From NCBI GenBank assembly GCA_016212105.1, contig JACRHJ010000034.1, positions 23,581-87,580 on the forward strand: a stretch of DNA of 64,000 nucleotides. Direction: 5' to 3'. Below the pieces are notes generated by a model. That model did not search any database. It saw only the letters and a list, made by a program, of their open reading frames with translations, and was not told where the DNA came from. The position numbers were made by a program, and so were the translations under genes. This stretch comes from Nitrospirota bacterium (GTDB lineage Bacteria; Nitrospirota; JACRHJ01). This document shows positions 1 to 8,444 of the stretch, one piece after another. The number at the start of each line of letters is the position of its first letter. Within the stretch, counting starts at the first letter, position 1.

Positions 1-276
1 GGCATAACGATGGTGATGTCCACGCACAACGTGGACATGGTGCCGCTGTTCATAGACAGGCTGTACATATTGAGCAAGGGCAAGGTGGCGCGCGAGGGCT
101 CTCCGGCAGAGGTGTTCAACGCCTCGTCGCAGTTGAAGGGTATAAAGCTCAGGCTTCCCCAGATAGCCGAGCTGATAGAGCAGATGAAGGACGAGGACCG
201 GGTATCGTTCGACCGGCTGCCGCTGACCATCGGCGAGGCGAGACGGGAGCTGGTGAAGAGGATGCCGGGGCATTAA
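1..276 (+). CDS. cbiO: Energy-coupling factor (CbiO-type) ABC transporter ATPase, C-terminal part
   Basis: The gene is cut by the window edge; frame 1 is open from base 1 to the TAA at 274. The visible 91 residues begin inside the nucleotide-binding domain: MSTHNVDMV is the H-loop (switch histidine) context typical of cobalt/nickel ECF ATPases, followed by the D-loop-distal strand and the IPLFIDRLYIL-like region with SKGKVAREGSPAEVF, the usual C-terminal regulatory segment of CbiO. Walker A/B and the signature lie upstream of the window. It would energise uptake of cobalt or nickel with membrane partners that are not visible. The family assignment rests on a short C-terminal piece, so the metal substrate is uncertain. 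Confidence 0.75.
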   Translation, partial: GITMVMSTHNVDMVPLFIDRLYILSKGKVAREGSPAEVFNASSQLKGIKLRLPQIAELIEQMKDEDRVSFDRLPLTIGEARRELVKRMPGH

Positions 277-539
277 GACCGTCATTCCCGTCCCGGCTTT
301 AGGTATACCGGGGCAGGCTCCAGCGGGAATCCAGGAATTTCATAACGCCCCCCACCCCCCCTCTTATCTTAAGAGGGGGGATATTTGAAGGGCGGGCATT
401 GCCCGCCGATTTTTTTTGTAGGGGCCGACCCGCGTGTCGGCCCTTTTGGTCATTGCGAGGAGCAAGGCGACGCGGCAATCTCAGCCTTTAAGAACTGAGA
501 TTGCCACGCTCCGCTCGCAATGACATACAAGGCGCGCAT
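277..539. repeat. Intergenic block of dispersed repeats
   Basis: No gene is seen here. The block holds, in order: a long-armed hairpin of the GTCATTCCCG...GGGAATCCAG kind (282-335; similar copies near 7855-7905 and 47148-47200), a CATAACGCCCCCC...AAGAGGGGG element (341-380; other copies 31756-31795, 44551-44590 and, inverted, 63765-63806), a GGCGGGCATTGCCCGCC hairpin that doubles as terminator, a GGGCCGACCC...GTCGGCCC palindrome (419-445), and a TCATTGCGAGGAG...GCGGCAATCTCAG element followed by its inverse (about 449-525). Confidence 0.8.
391..417 (+). terminator. Rho-independent terminator after cbiO
   Basis: GGCGGGC and GCCCGCC form a seven-pair stem with a three-base loop, followed after GA by a run of eight T on the + strand. 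It lies 115 bases after the cbiO stop codon, in the right orientation. The stem sequence is the same as a dispersed repeat family of this genome (GGCGGGCA...TGCCCGCC), so a mobile palindrome may have become the terminator. Confidence 0.65.
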
Positions 540-1259
540 TTACCTCTTAGCCGCCTCGGCCACATCGTCCCGCAGCCCCTGCGCCGCCGGGTTTGTCACG
601 TCCGCCGTTACCAGTATGTCCGCCGGACGCACGTCCCGTCCGTAGTAGGCCTTGTTGCCGCCGTCGTCTATGCCGATTACGGCGCCCTCGAGCGCCAGGC
701 CGATGTACGCACCCTCGGACTTGATGAACGACACGAACGCCGCCGTCGGCACCGGCGCAAGCGCGCCCTCCGCGCCCGCGCCCACGGGCCCGACCGCTAT
801 GGAGAAGTCGGCCCCGAGCTTGACCGAGGACGAGTACAGCTTCTCCGCCGCGCTCCTGTTCATGGCGAGCACCACGACCTCGGACTTCGACGCCCCTATC
901 TGGAGCCCGAACGAGGCCTCGCCGATGTTGACGAACGCCGGCCCGCGCCACACGCCGGTCTCCCTGTCGCGCGCGAGGTACACGCCGTTGCCGCCCGCGC
1001 CGCCAAGGAAGAAGCCCGCCTTGTAAAATGCCGGGACTATGATTATCCCCGCCGCGTCCTTCAGCGAGTCGCGGAACCAGACCATGTCCGGGTCGTCCAT
1101 GAACGCCTTGAGTGTAATCCGCGCCTGGTCCACGTTCACCTGCTCGTCGGTAGGCTCCTGTGCGTAAGCCGTCGCCGCGCCCGCCATGCATAGTACGGCA
1201 ACCGTCAGGAAAACGGCCATGCCCAGGGCGGTCAGGCCGCCTAAGAGTCTCGCTCTCAT
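540..1259 (-). CDS. SYLF (Ysc84-type) lipid-binding domain protein, exported
   Basis: A 239-residue protein. Start chosen at the ATG at 1259 because an AGGAGG Shine-Dalgarno lies just upstream; the longer reading frame (to 1283) begins ahead of that site. The N-terminus is a signal peptide or anchor (AMAVFLTVAVLCMAGAATAYA). The rest is one SYLF domain: DSLKDAAGIIIVPAFYKAGF, GGNGVYLARD, GPAFVNIGEASFGLQIG and a glycine/alanine-rich GPVGAGAEGALAPVPTA stretch are characteristic. SYLF proteins bind phosphoinositides in eukaryotes; in bacteria they are envelope proteins of unclear role. It stands alone between repeat-rich gaps. Confidence 0.85.
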   Translation of the reverse strand: MRARLLGGLTALGMAVFLTVAVLCMAGAATAYAQEPTDEQVNVDQARITLKAFMDDPDMVWFRDSLKDAAGIIIVPAFYKAGFFLGGAGGNGVYLARDRETGVWRGPAFVNIGEASFGLQIGASKSEVVVLAMNRSAAEKLYSSSVKLGADFSIAVGPVGAGAEGALAPVPTAAFVSFIKSEGAYIGLALEGAVIGIDDGGNKAYYGRDVRPADILVTADVTNPAAQGLRDDVAEAAKR

Positions 1260-1374
1260 AACTTCCTCCTCATGTTGGCGCAAGGTATGCGCAGTTTGTT
1301 AATTTGTCCGGTCATGTATATAATATAACACAATATCGGCCCGGAGCGCGCTTTCGGGGCGTCGCCTGTTTTAC

Positions 1375-1404
1375 TTGACATATGCACTCCCCGGCGTGTA
1401 GAAT
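1375..1404 (+). promoter_or_regulatory. Candidate sigma-70 promoter of the small lipoprotein gene
   Basis: TTGACA at 1375-1380 matches the -35 consensus exactly and TAGAAT at 1399-1404 is a one-mismatch -10, with an 18-base spacer. It sits about 60 bases ahead of the start codon at 1470 and could also serve nadB and the genes coupled to it. Confidence 0.5.
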
Positions 1405-1469
1405 GCATTGATTATAAAGGCGTTACAGAGTCGCCCGGCCCGGCCGGTCATCACATGGAGGTGTTAAAC

Positions 1470-1943
1470 TTGTTTAATTTAAGGTCTTATGGAAAGATAT
1501 TGGCGCTGGCCGTATCCCTGTTCGCCCTGATACCCGCTTCCGGATGCGGGAAGGACGAGGTCATCCCGCCATCCGCGGAGGCGGTCAAGGCGGAGCGTGC
1601 GCTCGACGCACTGGCGAAGATGGAGGCCGCATACAAGGCGAGGGACATTAACGGTGTATTGCAGCCGGTCTCGCAGGACTTCGCCGGCGGACTTGGGGCG
1701 CTTGAGGCCAGCGTCCGGAAGGACATGGAGACGTTCGTGAGGGTGTCCCTTGAGACGCACGTAGACCGTGTCGTCGAGTCCGGCAACGACGTCAGCGTTA
1801 TGATGCACTGGAACGGCAAATGGTGGGACAAGTCCGGCCGCGAGGTCGAGGGGCGCGGCAACGCGGTATTCAGGTTCACGGACACGGGTGAGATGCGGCT
1901 TTTCTCCGTCACCGGCGACAACCCGTTCGCGGTCGTCCGGTAG
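1470..1943 (+). CDS. Small lipoprotein, possible NTF2/SnoaL-like fold
   Basis: A 157-residue protein starting at TTG 1470. The ATG at 1455 is less likely because the GGAGG ribosome site (1457-1461) overlaps it and sits eight bases before the TTG. A hydrophobic N-terminus ends in a lipobox (IPASGC), so it is a predicted lipoprotein. After it come RALDALAKMEAAYKARDINGVLQPVSQDF and a mixed beta region with HWNGKWWDKSG and FRFTDTG, a pattern like NTF2-like single-domain proteins. The partner and ligand are unknown. It ends 7 bases before nadB, so the two are probably co-transcribed. Confidence 0.7.
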   Translation: MFNLRSYGKILALAVSLFALIPASGCGKDEVIPPSAEAVKAERALDALAKMEAAYKARDINGVLQPVSQDFAGGLGALEASVRKDMETFVRVSLETHVDRVVESGNDVSVMMHWNGKWWDKSGREVEGRGNAVFRFTDTGEMRLFSVTGDNPFAVVR

Positions 1944-1950
1944 CGCCGCC

Positions 1951-3513
1951 GTGCAGATAAAATCCGGGGTACTTTCCACCGACTACCTGGTCATCGGCTC
2001 CGGCGTCGCGGGCCTGCGCGCGGCTATAGAGCTTGCGATGGCGGGCTCCGTCCTGGTCATAACCAAGGACAAGGTGTCGGAGTCGTCCACCGAGTACGCC
2101 CAAGGCGGTGTCGCGGTCGCGCTCTCGGACGAGGACGAGATACGGTTCCACCTGCAGGACACGCTCGAGGCCGGGGACGGGCTGTGCGACGAAGAGAACG
2201 TCGGCATACTCGTATCCGAGGGCCCGGAGCGCATAAAGGAACTCATATCCTGGGGTGCCGAGTTCGACAAGGAGGGGAGCCGTCTCGCCTTCACGCGCGA
2301 GGCTGCGCACAGCCAGAACAGGATACTCCACGCCAAGGGCGACTCGACCGGCAAGGAGATAGAGCGGGCGCTCCTCGCCAAGGTCAAGGCGACGGGCGGC
2401 ATCACCAAGTACGACTTCTCCTCCACGGTGGACCTTATAGTCAAGGGCGGGGCTGTCGTCGGCGCGCTTGTCCTGAAGGAGCGTGAGAAGAAGCTCGTCG
2501 CGGTCTACGCGAAGGCGGTGGTCCTCGCCACCGGTGGGCTCGGGCAGGTCTACCAGCGTACTACCAACCCGACCGTCGCCACGGGCGACGGGATGGCGAT
2601 AGCGTACAGGGCTGGCGCGACGATGGTGGACATGGAGTTCGTCCAGTTCCACCCGACGTCTCTTTTCGTGCCGTCCGCACCGCAGTTCCTCCTGTCCGAG
2701 GCGATAAGGGGCGAGGGCGCGCACCTGGTCAACGTGGCCGGGGAGAGGTTCATGCCGGGCTACCACACGATGGCGGAGCTTGCGCCGAGGGACGTCGTCT
2801 CCCGCTCGATAGTGTCCGAGATGGCGAAGACGGACTCCGACCACGTCTACCTCGACCTGTCCGGGATGGGCGCGGAGTTCGTGAAAAAACGCTTCCCGAG
2901 GATATACGCCACCTGTCTCACGTACGACATAGACATAACCGAGGAGAGGGTGCCGGTCTGCCCCGCCGCGCATTACATGATGGGCGGCGTGAGGACGGAC
3001 AAGGACGGCGCGACCGACCTGCCGGGCCTGTTCGCCGCGGGCGAGGTCGCGTGCACCGGCGTCCACGGCGCGAACCGGCTCGCGTCAAACTCGCTCCTCG
3101 AAGGCATAGTCTTCGGGGCGAGGGCCGGGGCTGCCGCGGACGAATTCGGCAGGGGCGTCAGCCTCGGCCCCGGCCTGCTCAAGCCCGTCACGTGCAAGGG
3201 CCGCGAGATAAAGCAGCTCGACCTGGTAAAGCTCAGGAGCAGCCTGAGGCGGCTGATGTGGTCCAAGGCCGGCATCATCCGCTGCGGCAGACAGCTCTCC
3301 GAGGCTTTGACAAAACTCGATTCATGGGCATACCTGGAGGACGGGACGTTCATGTCCCGCAGGGAGCTCGAGATAAGGAACATGGCCGTCGTCGGGACCC
3401 TCATAGCGAGGGCGGCCTCCGAAAGGAAGGGCAGCGTCGGCGCGCATTACAGGAGCGACGCGAAGGACAGGGGCGTGGACTGGAGGAAGCGTTTCACATT
3501 CAAGAGAGGCTGA
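1951..3513 (+). CDS. nadB: L-aspartate oxidase
   Basis: A 520-residue FAD enzyme that oxidises L-aspartate to iminoaspartate, the first step of de novo NAD synthesis. The GTG at 1951 is taken as start because it directly precedes the Rossmann motif (DYLVIGSGVAGLRAAIELA); the frame is open further upstream but overlaps the lipoprotein gene. Family marks are SSTEYAQGGVAVA, GGLGQVYQRTTNP, EFVQFHPTSL, CPAAHYMMGGV and GANRLASNSLLEGIVFG, all in the usual order, with the helical succinate-dehydrogenase-like C-terminal domain. nadA and nadC are not in the window. The following gene starts 2 bases after the stop, indicating coupling. Confidence 0.95.
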   Translation: MQIKSGVLSTDYLVIGSGVAGLRAAIELAMAGSVLVITKDKVSESSTEYAQGGVAVALSDEDEIRFHLQDTLEAGDGLCDEENVGILVSEGPERIKELISWGAEFDKEGSRLAFTREAAHSQNRILHAKGDSTGKEIERALLAKVKATGGITKYDFSSTVDLIVKGGAVVGALVLKEREKKLVAVYAKAVVLATGGLGQVYQRTTNPTVATGDGMAIAYRAGATMVDMEFVQFHPTSLFVPSAPQFLLSEAIRGEGAHLVNVAGERFMPGYHTMAELAPRDVVSRSIVSEMAKTDSDHVYLDLSGMGAEFVKKRFPRIYATCLTYDIDITEERVPVCPAAHYMMGGVRTDKDGATDLPGLFAAGEVACTGVHGANRLASNSLLEGIVFGARAGAAADEFGRGVSLGPGLLKPVTCKGREIKQLDLVKLRSSLRRLMWSKAGIIRCGRQLSEALTKLDSWAYLEDGTFMSRRELEIRNMAVVGTLIARAASERKGSVGAHYRSDAKDRGVDWRKRFTFKRG

Positions 3514-3515
3514 CC

Positions 3516-5276
3516 GTGGACGACGCTCTGGGATCTGTACTCCCTGACTACGATGGACGCGAAAAGGACGCCGAGCGTATAAAAGCCCTCGCGGCGCTTG
3601 CCCGCGACGTGGTCATGGTGCTCGTGAAGACGGTCAAGGCCACGAAGATTTACCTGCCCAACAACCCCATCTACCAGAAGTTCCACGAAGAGCTTGGAGA
3701 GAGGTTCGGCGCGTTCTTCGAGCATGAGGAGAGGCTCGGCATCCAGGTGCGGCCGCACGAACTCGCCTTCATGGGACAGCAGGTCTACGAGAACCTGGAA
3801 AGGGACGACAACCTCGCCCTGATGTTCTTCCGGGACGGCATCCGGGAGATATGCTTCGAGAAGGGCGTCACGCCTTACGAGACCAGGGGTTTCATCGACA
3901 TCCTCAGGCAGGGCTCCGGCGGCATGGAGCTTGACGACGACCTGGTGACGCTCCTCTGGGACCGGGACTTCACGAACATAACGTACACCCTCACAGAGGA
4001 GGAGACCGAGGAAGAGGCGGCCGAGGAGGCCGCGCTCATGTACGAGATAATACCGTCGTCCGCGGGCGGAGAGGATATGCAGGGCGCGGAGGCCGGCACG
4101 GCATTTACCGCCGCCTTCCGGCCGGACACGGACAGGCCGCCCGTGGTATCGGATGCGGTAAGGTCGACCTCGGCGTCCGGGGCGGCGGAGATGCCCGTTC
4201 CGTACATAGACTACCAGGCCATCAGGGGCACATTCTCCGCGCCGGACGACCTGGCGCTCCTGGGGGAGCTTACGGAGATATTCCACGAGGTGCTGCTGAC
4301 CGGGCGGGACAGCGGCCTCTCGGAGACGGTGGCCGACAGCATGGCGAGAGTGGTGGAGCTGTATGTGAGGCGCGGGGACCTTGCGTCCGCCGCCGGCATC
4401 CTCGCGAGGGTAAACGGCCTCGCGTACGACCCGCTCGCGGGCGACGTCCGGGATGCCGTGGAGCTGATACAGGGGCGTGCCCGCTCCGCCGACGTCGTCG
4501 TGGCGGCCGGCGAGGTCATCGACCGGGGCGTGGCGGGGTCGATAGAGGCCGCCGTGAGCTACTTCATGCAGCTCGACGATAGGGCGGTCCCGGAGCTTGT
4601 GGGCCTGCTGGACGCGCTCCAGGACAGGAGGGCCAGGAAGGCGGCCTGCGACGTCGTGGCGGAGCTTTGTCATGGACGGGGCGCGCCGCTTTTGCCGTAT
4701 CTGTCCCATCCCCACTGGTACGTCGTCCGGAACGTCGTCATGATGCTTGGCATGATAAAGGACCCGGAGACGCTGCCCGCCATAGGCGGCGCCGTGTCGC
4801 ACCCGGAGACCAAGGTCAGGCGCGAGGCGCTCACCGCCCTGGCGTCCATGAAGGCCGAAGCCGCCGTCCCGTACATCGAGCAGGCGCTTTCCGACCCGGC
4901 CCGGCCCATCCGCATGGTCGCCGGCAGGGTCCTCGCCGAGGCCGCTCCGGGCCGTGCTTACAGGGCGTTCATGGCGATGGTGTCCGGCAAGGACTTCGAC
5001 GGCCTCCTGACGGACGAGAAGAAGGAGATTTACACGCTCCTGGGACGCGCTGGCGGCGGCAAGGCGCTCCCGTTCCTCGCCGAACGCTTTAAGAAGAAGG
5101 GGCTTCTGGAAAGGCTCAAGGGAGACGGGGACAGGGTGCTCGCTGCATACGGACTGGCCGCGACGGGGCTGCCGGAGGCGGCGGAACTGCTTCGGGAGGG
5201 TGCCAAGTCCGGCTCAGACGCGGTAAGGCAGGCCTGCGAGACCGGGCTGAAACGCACCGGGGGGGCAGGACAATGA
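3516..5276 (+). CDS. HEAT-repeat domain protein
   Basis: A 586-residue protein. Start GTG 3516, two bases after the nadB stop, with GAGAGG upstream; the open frame continues back through nadB in another phase but is a shadow there. An N-terminal helical domain (NNPIYQKFHEELGERF, then RPHELAFMGQQVYENLERD) is followed by an acidic low-complexity linker (residues about 165-220) and C-terminal HEAT repeats (about residues 350-560; LLPYLSHPHWYVVRNVVMML, then ETKVRREALTALASM). The N-terminal sequence type is often seen beside HD-GYP genes, and here the next gene is HD-GYP with a 4-base overlap. A scaffold or signalling-partner role is inference. Confidence 0.8.
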   Translation: MDDALGSVLPDYDGREKDAERIKALAALARDVVMVLVKTVKATKIYLPNNPIYQKFHEELGERFGAFFEHEERLGIQVRPHELAFMGQQVYENLERDDNLALMFFRDGIREICFEKGVTPYETRGFIDILRQGSGGMELDDDLVTLLWDRDFTNITYTLTEEETEEEAAEEAALMYEIIPSSAGGEDMQGAEAGTAFTAAFRPDTDRPPVVSDAVRSTSASGAAEMPVPYIDYQAIRGTFSAPDDLALLGELTEIFHEVLLTGRDSGLSETVADSMARVVELYVRRGDLASAAGILARVNGLAYDPLAGDVRDAVELIQGRARSADVVVAAGEVIDRGVAGSIEAAVSYFMQLDDRAVPELVGLLDALQDRRARKAACDVVAELCHGRGAPLLPYLSHPHWYVVRNVVMMLGMIKDPETLPAIGGAVSHPETKVRREALTALASMKAEAAVPYIEQALSDPARPIRMVAGRVLAEAAPGRAYRAFMAMVSGKDFDGLLTDEKKEIYTLLGRAGGGKALPFLAERFKKKGLLERLKGDGDRVLAAYGLAATGLPEAAELLREGAKSGSDAVRQACETGLKRTGGAGQ

Positions 5277-6733
5277 CGCCCGGCCATCCGGACATGCAGT
5301 CCTTCGACGACGGCTTCAGGCAGAAGGGCCTGACCTACGGGCGCGTCCTCGTCAACAAGCTCGCCATACTGGTCAGGGTCGCCCAGATGCACGCGGCGGG
5401 CAACGTCGCCGTGGACAACGCCGCGGAGGCGGCGCTTGCCGTCCTCCGCGAGATGTTCGGGGAGCGCGGCAGCTTCTCACTGACGCTCATAGGCGAGTAC
5501 TTCTTCCTCGAAGGCGAACGCATAAAATACCGGGCCGAGGACTACCCGAACTTCGAGCTGCTCGTCTCCGAGTTCAAGAGGCGCAGGCTCGGCTCTCTCA
5601 GCTTCAACTCCGTCGTGGACGCGGCCGAGCTGGTGTCTTTCGCGCGCGTGTTCCTGGCCTCGGACATCTCCGGCCAGGACGCGTACCACGACCTCGCCAG
5701 GAGGCTCGGCGCGTCCGGGGTGTCCGGCCTGGCGACGGGGGAGGTCCGGGCGGCGAAGGCCAGGCAGGACGAGGACGACAGGCCGGGCTCTTCCGGGTCT
5801 GCCAGGCGTTCCTACGTCCGCGTGGTCGCCGCGACCAGGCGGCTGATGACCGGCATAGCGCAGGGCCAGCCGCCGGACATCAGGATGCTGAAGCGCGCGA
5901 CGCAGTCGCTGGTCGAGACGGTGTACGCAAACGAGCCGGAGCTGATACGGCTCTCGGCGGTCAGGAGCGGTGGAAACGTCCTGAACCGGCATTACGCGAA
6001 CGTGGCCGTCCTGTCTCTCTGCCTGGGCAAGAGGCTCGGGCTTTCGAAATACCAGATGGGCCGTCTCGGCATTGCCGCGCTACTGCACGACATAGGCCGC
6101 CTCGACTTCCCGGAGGACATACTCGACAAGGCGGACGACCCGGCGAGCGCGGCCGGGAAGCTTTTCAGGAGACACCCGGAAATCGGGCTCCAGACGCTCC
6201 TCAGGTTAAAGGGCTTGAACGAAGTCGCGGTTTCGGCTATGATAGTGGCCTACGAGCACCACAGGAACCTGGACGGCACAGGCTACCCGGCTTCCGTGAG
6301 GAAGAAGGAGATGAACCTCTTCTCCAGGATTGTCAGGGTGGCGGACAACTACGACGCGACGACTTCGTCCGGCATTTACGGCATGATACCCGTCCTGCCG
6401 TACAAGTCGGTCGAGTTGATGCTCACCCGCTCGGGCCAGTATTACGACCCGGGCATCCTGGAGCTATTCACCGCCATGGTGGGCGTGTACCCGGCAGGCT
6501 CTCTCGTCATGCTGTCGGACGGCCGGATGGGCGTGGTCAGCGAGCCGGGCCGCGCCGTCGCGGGCAGGCCGAGGGTGCGTATTGTGATGAGCCGCGTGCG
6601 CACGGGCGGTTATGTATGGGAGGAGGTGGACACGGGCGGCAAGGACGAAAACGGAAACTACAAGGTGGACGTCGCCGGGGCTCTCGACCCCTACAAGTGC
6701 GGCGTGGACATATACCGTTACCTGTTCGACTAA
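5273..6733 (+). CDS. HD-GYP domain protein, probable cyclic-di-nucleotide phosphodiesterase
   Basis: A 486-residue protein whose ATG overlaps the stop of the HEAT gene (ATGA). The N-terminal ~200 residues have no domain I can name; the C-terminal half is an HD-GYP domain with NVAVLSLCLGKRLG, LLHDIGRLDFPEDIL (HD pair) and YEHHRNLDGTGYP (the GYP motif, present as GTGYP), then IVRVADNYDATTS. These residues bind the di- or tri-iron centre that hydrolyses c-di-GMP or cGAMP in the family. No transmembrane segment is seen, so it is probably cytoplasmic. Overlap with the HEAT gene suggests that the two act together. Confidence 0.9.
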   Translation: MTPGHPDMQSFDDGFRQKGLTYGRVLVNKLAILVRVAQMHAAGNVAVDNAAEAALAVLREMFGERGSFSLTLIGEYFFLEGERIKYRAEDYPNFELLVSEFKRRRLGSLSFNSVVDAAELVSFARVFLASDISGQDAYHDLARRLGASGVSGLATGEVRAAKARQDEDDRPGSSGSARRSYVRVVAATRRLMTGIAQGQPPDIRMLKRATQSLVETVYANEPELIRLSAVRSGGNVLNRHYANVAVLSLCLGKRLGLSKYQMGRLGIAALLHDIGRLDFPEDILDKADDPASAAGKLFRRHPEIGLQTLLRLKGLNEVAVSAMIVAYEHHRNLDGTGYPASVRKKEMNLFSRIVRVADNYDATTSSGIYGMIPVLPYKSVELMLTRSGQYYDPGILELFTAMVGVYPAGSLVMLSDGRMGVVSEPGRAVAGRPRVRIVMSRVRTGGYVWEEVDTGGKDENGNYKVDVAGALDPYKCGVDIYRYLFD

Positions 6734-6795
6734 GCCACGGGATTTTTAACCCGGCGGGTAAATAGCTATATTAATCGACGTAAGAGGACTTAAGA

Positions 6796-6908
6796 ATCCG
6801 GCGGGCGAAGCTCGCCATAATTTGGCTTCCATCCATACAGGATCGAGGGGATACAAGGGGGAACGTTTCCCCCTTGTCCGGGGGTACAAGGGGGTCGCGC
6901 CCCCTTGA
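6796..6908 (+). repeat. Dispersed ~113-bp repeat (long family), copy 1 of 3
   Basis: Begins ATCCGGCGGGCGAAGCTCGC, contains a CAAGGGGGAACG...CCCCCTTG palindrome and ends in a GGGGGTCGCGCCCCC palindrome. Near-identical copies lie at 9187-9299 (inverted) and 31823-31935. It occupies most of the gap between the HD-GYP and TPR genes; a GGGCCGACACGAC...GTCGGCCC element follows at about 6960-6987. No ORF is carried, so it is a non-coding repeat (MITE- or REP-like). Confidence 0.8.
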
Positions 6909-7008
6909 GAGCAAGAAGGGCAGGCACTGGGACCCGCCCCTGCACAGAGACAAAGGCATGGGCCGACACGACGGTCGGCCCCTACAATTTTGAAGGGGAT
7001 TTATTTAG

Positions 7009-7749
7009 ATGATCAACATCGCAATATCGGTTTCTTCGAGCGTCGCTGTTTTCTTCCTGCTGAAAATCCTCACCGGCTACTACCAGTGGGGGCTGGTCGG
7101 CGCGACGCTGTCTTTCTTCGGGCTCAACTACTTCCTGGCGAAGCGCGTAATAGCGAAGGTCGAGGCGCTTATGGCGCAGGTCACGAAGGAGCTGCAGGCC
7201 CAGAAGTTCGACAAGGCCATAAAGACGCTCAAGTCGGGATACCCGCTCGGCAACTGGCAGTTCTTCGTCAAGGCCCAGTTGGACGCGCAGATAGGCGTCA
7301 TATACTACCTGATGAAGGACGACGATGAGGCATTCAACTACCTCAAGCAGGGTTTCAACAAGCACTGGATGGCCATGGGCATGCTCGCCATCCTGTACAT
7401 GAAAAAGAAGGACCTCAAGATGATGACCGAGACCTTCGAGAAGGCGGTCAAGTCCAGCCCCAAGGAGGGCATGCTCTGGAACCTCTACGCCTACTGCGTC
7501 CTGAAGGAGGGCGACCGCGACAAGGCGCTCGAAATCCTCGCGCGCGGCCTAGCGAAGATTCCCGGCGACGAGAAGCTCCTGGCCAACCAGACCGCCGTCG
7601 CCAACAAGCAGAAGATGAAGATGAGGGGCTACGGCGAGCTGTGGCTCCAGTTCTACCTGGAGAAGACGCCGCAGATGGACCAGAAGGTCCCGCAGTACAT
7701 GCAGGGCCTGGCGATGGCCCAGGGCAGAAGGCGCATCATCCGCAGGTAA
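7009..7749 (+). CDS. Membrane-anchored TPR-like protein
   Basis: A 246-residue protein, ATG 7009 preceded by GAAGGGGA. Two hydrophobic N-terminal segments (AVFFLLKILTGYY and WGLVGATLSFFGLNYFL) anchor it to the membrane. The remaining ~190 residues are helical tetratricopeptide-type repeats: FDKAIKTLKSGYPLG, DDEAFNYLKQGFNKHW, MMTETFEKAVKSSPKEG and DRDKALEILARGLAKIPGD. TPR proteins are scaffolds; the partner is unknown. It has repeat-rich gaps on both sides and no operon partner. Confidence 0.75.
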   Translation: MINIAISVSSSVAVFFLLKILTGYYQWGLVGATLSFFGLNYFLAKRVIAKVEALMAQVTKELQAQKFDKAIKTLKSGYPLGNWQFFVKAQLDAQIGVIYYLMKDDDEAFNYLKQGFNKHWMAMGMLAILYMKKKDLKMMTETFEKAVKSSPKEGMLWNLYAYCVLKEGDRDKALEILARGLAKIPGDEKLLANQTAVANKQKMKMRGYGELWLQFYLEKTPQMDQKVPQYMQGLAMAQGRRRIIRR

Positions 7750-7970
7750 GTGGCGCTGTCAATATCCGGCTTCGACGAATTGTAGGGGCCGACCGTCGTG
7801 TCGGCCCTGCCTGTCGCCCCCGTGAAAACAGGGGCCCATTTTGACTTTAAAATGGATTCCCGCTGGAGTCTACCCCGGTACGCCTAAAGCCGGGGCGGGA
7901 ATGACAAACCTAAGGGCCGACACGCGCTTCGCTTGGTGCGGCCCCTACCTATGAACCTGGCATCCACGAC

Positions 7971-8444
7971 ATGAAAACCATCCCGTACATCCTGCTTATC
8001 CTGTTGCTTGCCGTGTCCGCCGTGCTGCACGGGTGCGGCGGCGAGCAAACGGACGAGGACCTTATAAAGGCCGCCATACAGGAGATGGCCGAGGGCGCGG
8101 AGGCAAAGGACCTAGGCCGCGTCAAGGGGCACATCTCTGACGGCTACAAGGACCCGGCCGGCAACGACTACCAGGCGCTCAAGGGCATCATGGCGTTTTA
8201 CTTCATGCAGCCCGAGTCGATAAACGTCTTCCTGCGCAGGCAGGAGGTCGAGATACGGGACGGCAAGGGTTACGCGACGGTGCGCGCGGTAATTTCGCGC
8301 GGGGCAAAGGCGGAGAGCGTCACCGACCTCGTCCCGTCCGAGGCTGGCGGCTTCATCTTCGACTTCACCTTCGAGAAGGAGGGCGGCGACTGGATGCTGA
8401 CGTCCGCCATCTGGAGGCAGGTGGGGATGGCCGAGGCGTTATAA
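7971..8444 (+). CDS. Small lipoprotein, possible NTF2-like fold
   Basis: A 157-residue protein with a hydrophobic N-terminus and lipobox (AVLHGC). The mature part begins GGEQTDEDLIKAAIQEMAEGAE and runs through GHISDGYKDPAGNDYQALKGI and a beta-rich C-terminus, which is the order of elements in NTF2-like/DUF4440-type domains; this is a pattern judgement only. It resembles the lipoprotein at 1470 in length and layout. The gene ends convergently with the glycosyltransferase on the other strand with a 6-base overlap. The leader region is filled by a palindromic repeat (7913-7948). Confidence 0.65.
   Translation: MKTIPYILLILLLAVSAVLHGCGGEQTDEDLIKAAIQEMAEGAEAKDLGRVKGHISDGYKDPAGNDYQALKGIMAFYFMQPESINVFLRRQEVEIRDGKGYATVRAVISRGAKAESVTDLVPSEAGGFIFDFTFEKEGGDWMLTSAIWRQVGMAEAL

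Noticed and set aside
501..1193. Long + strand frame opposite the SYLF gene
   Set aside because: It is the antisense of a clear SYLF protein with a ribosome site, and its residues are Arg/Val/Pro/Leu-rich as expected of a shadow in GC-rich DNA.
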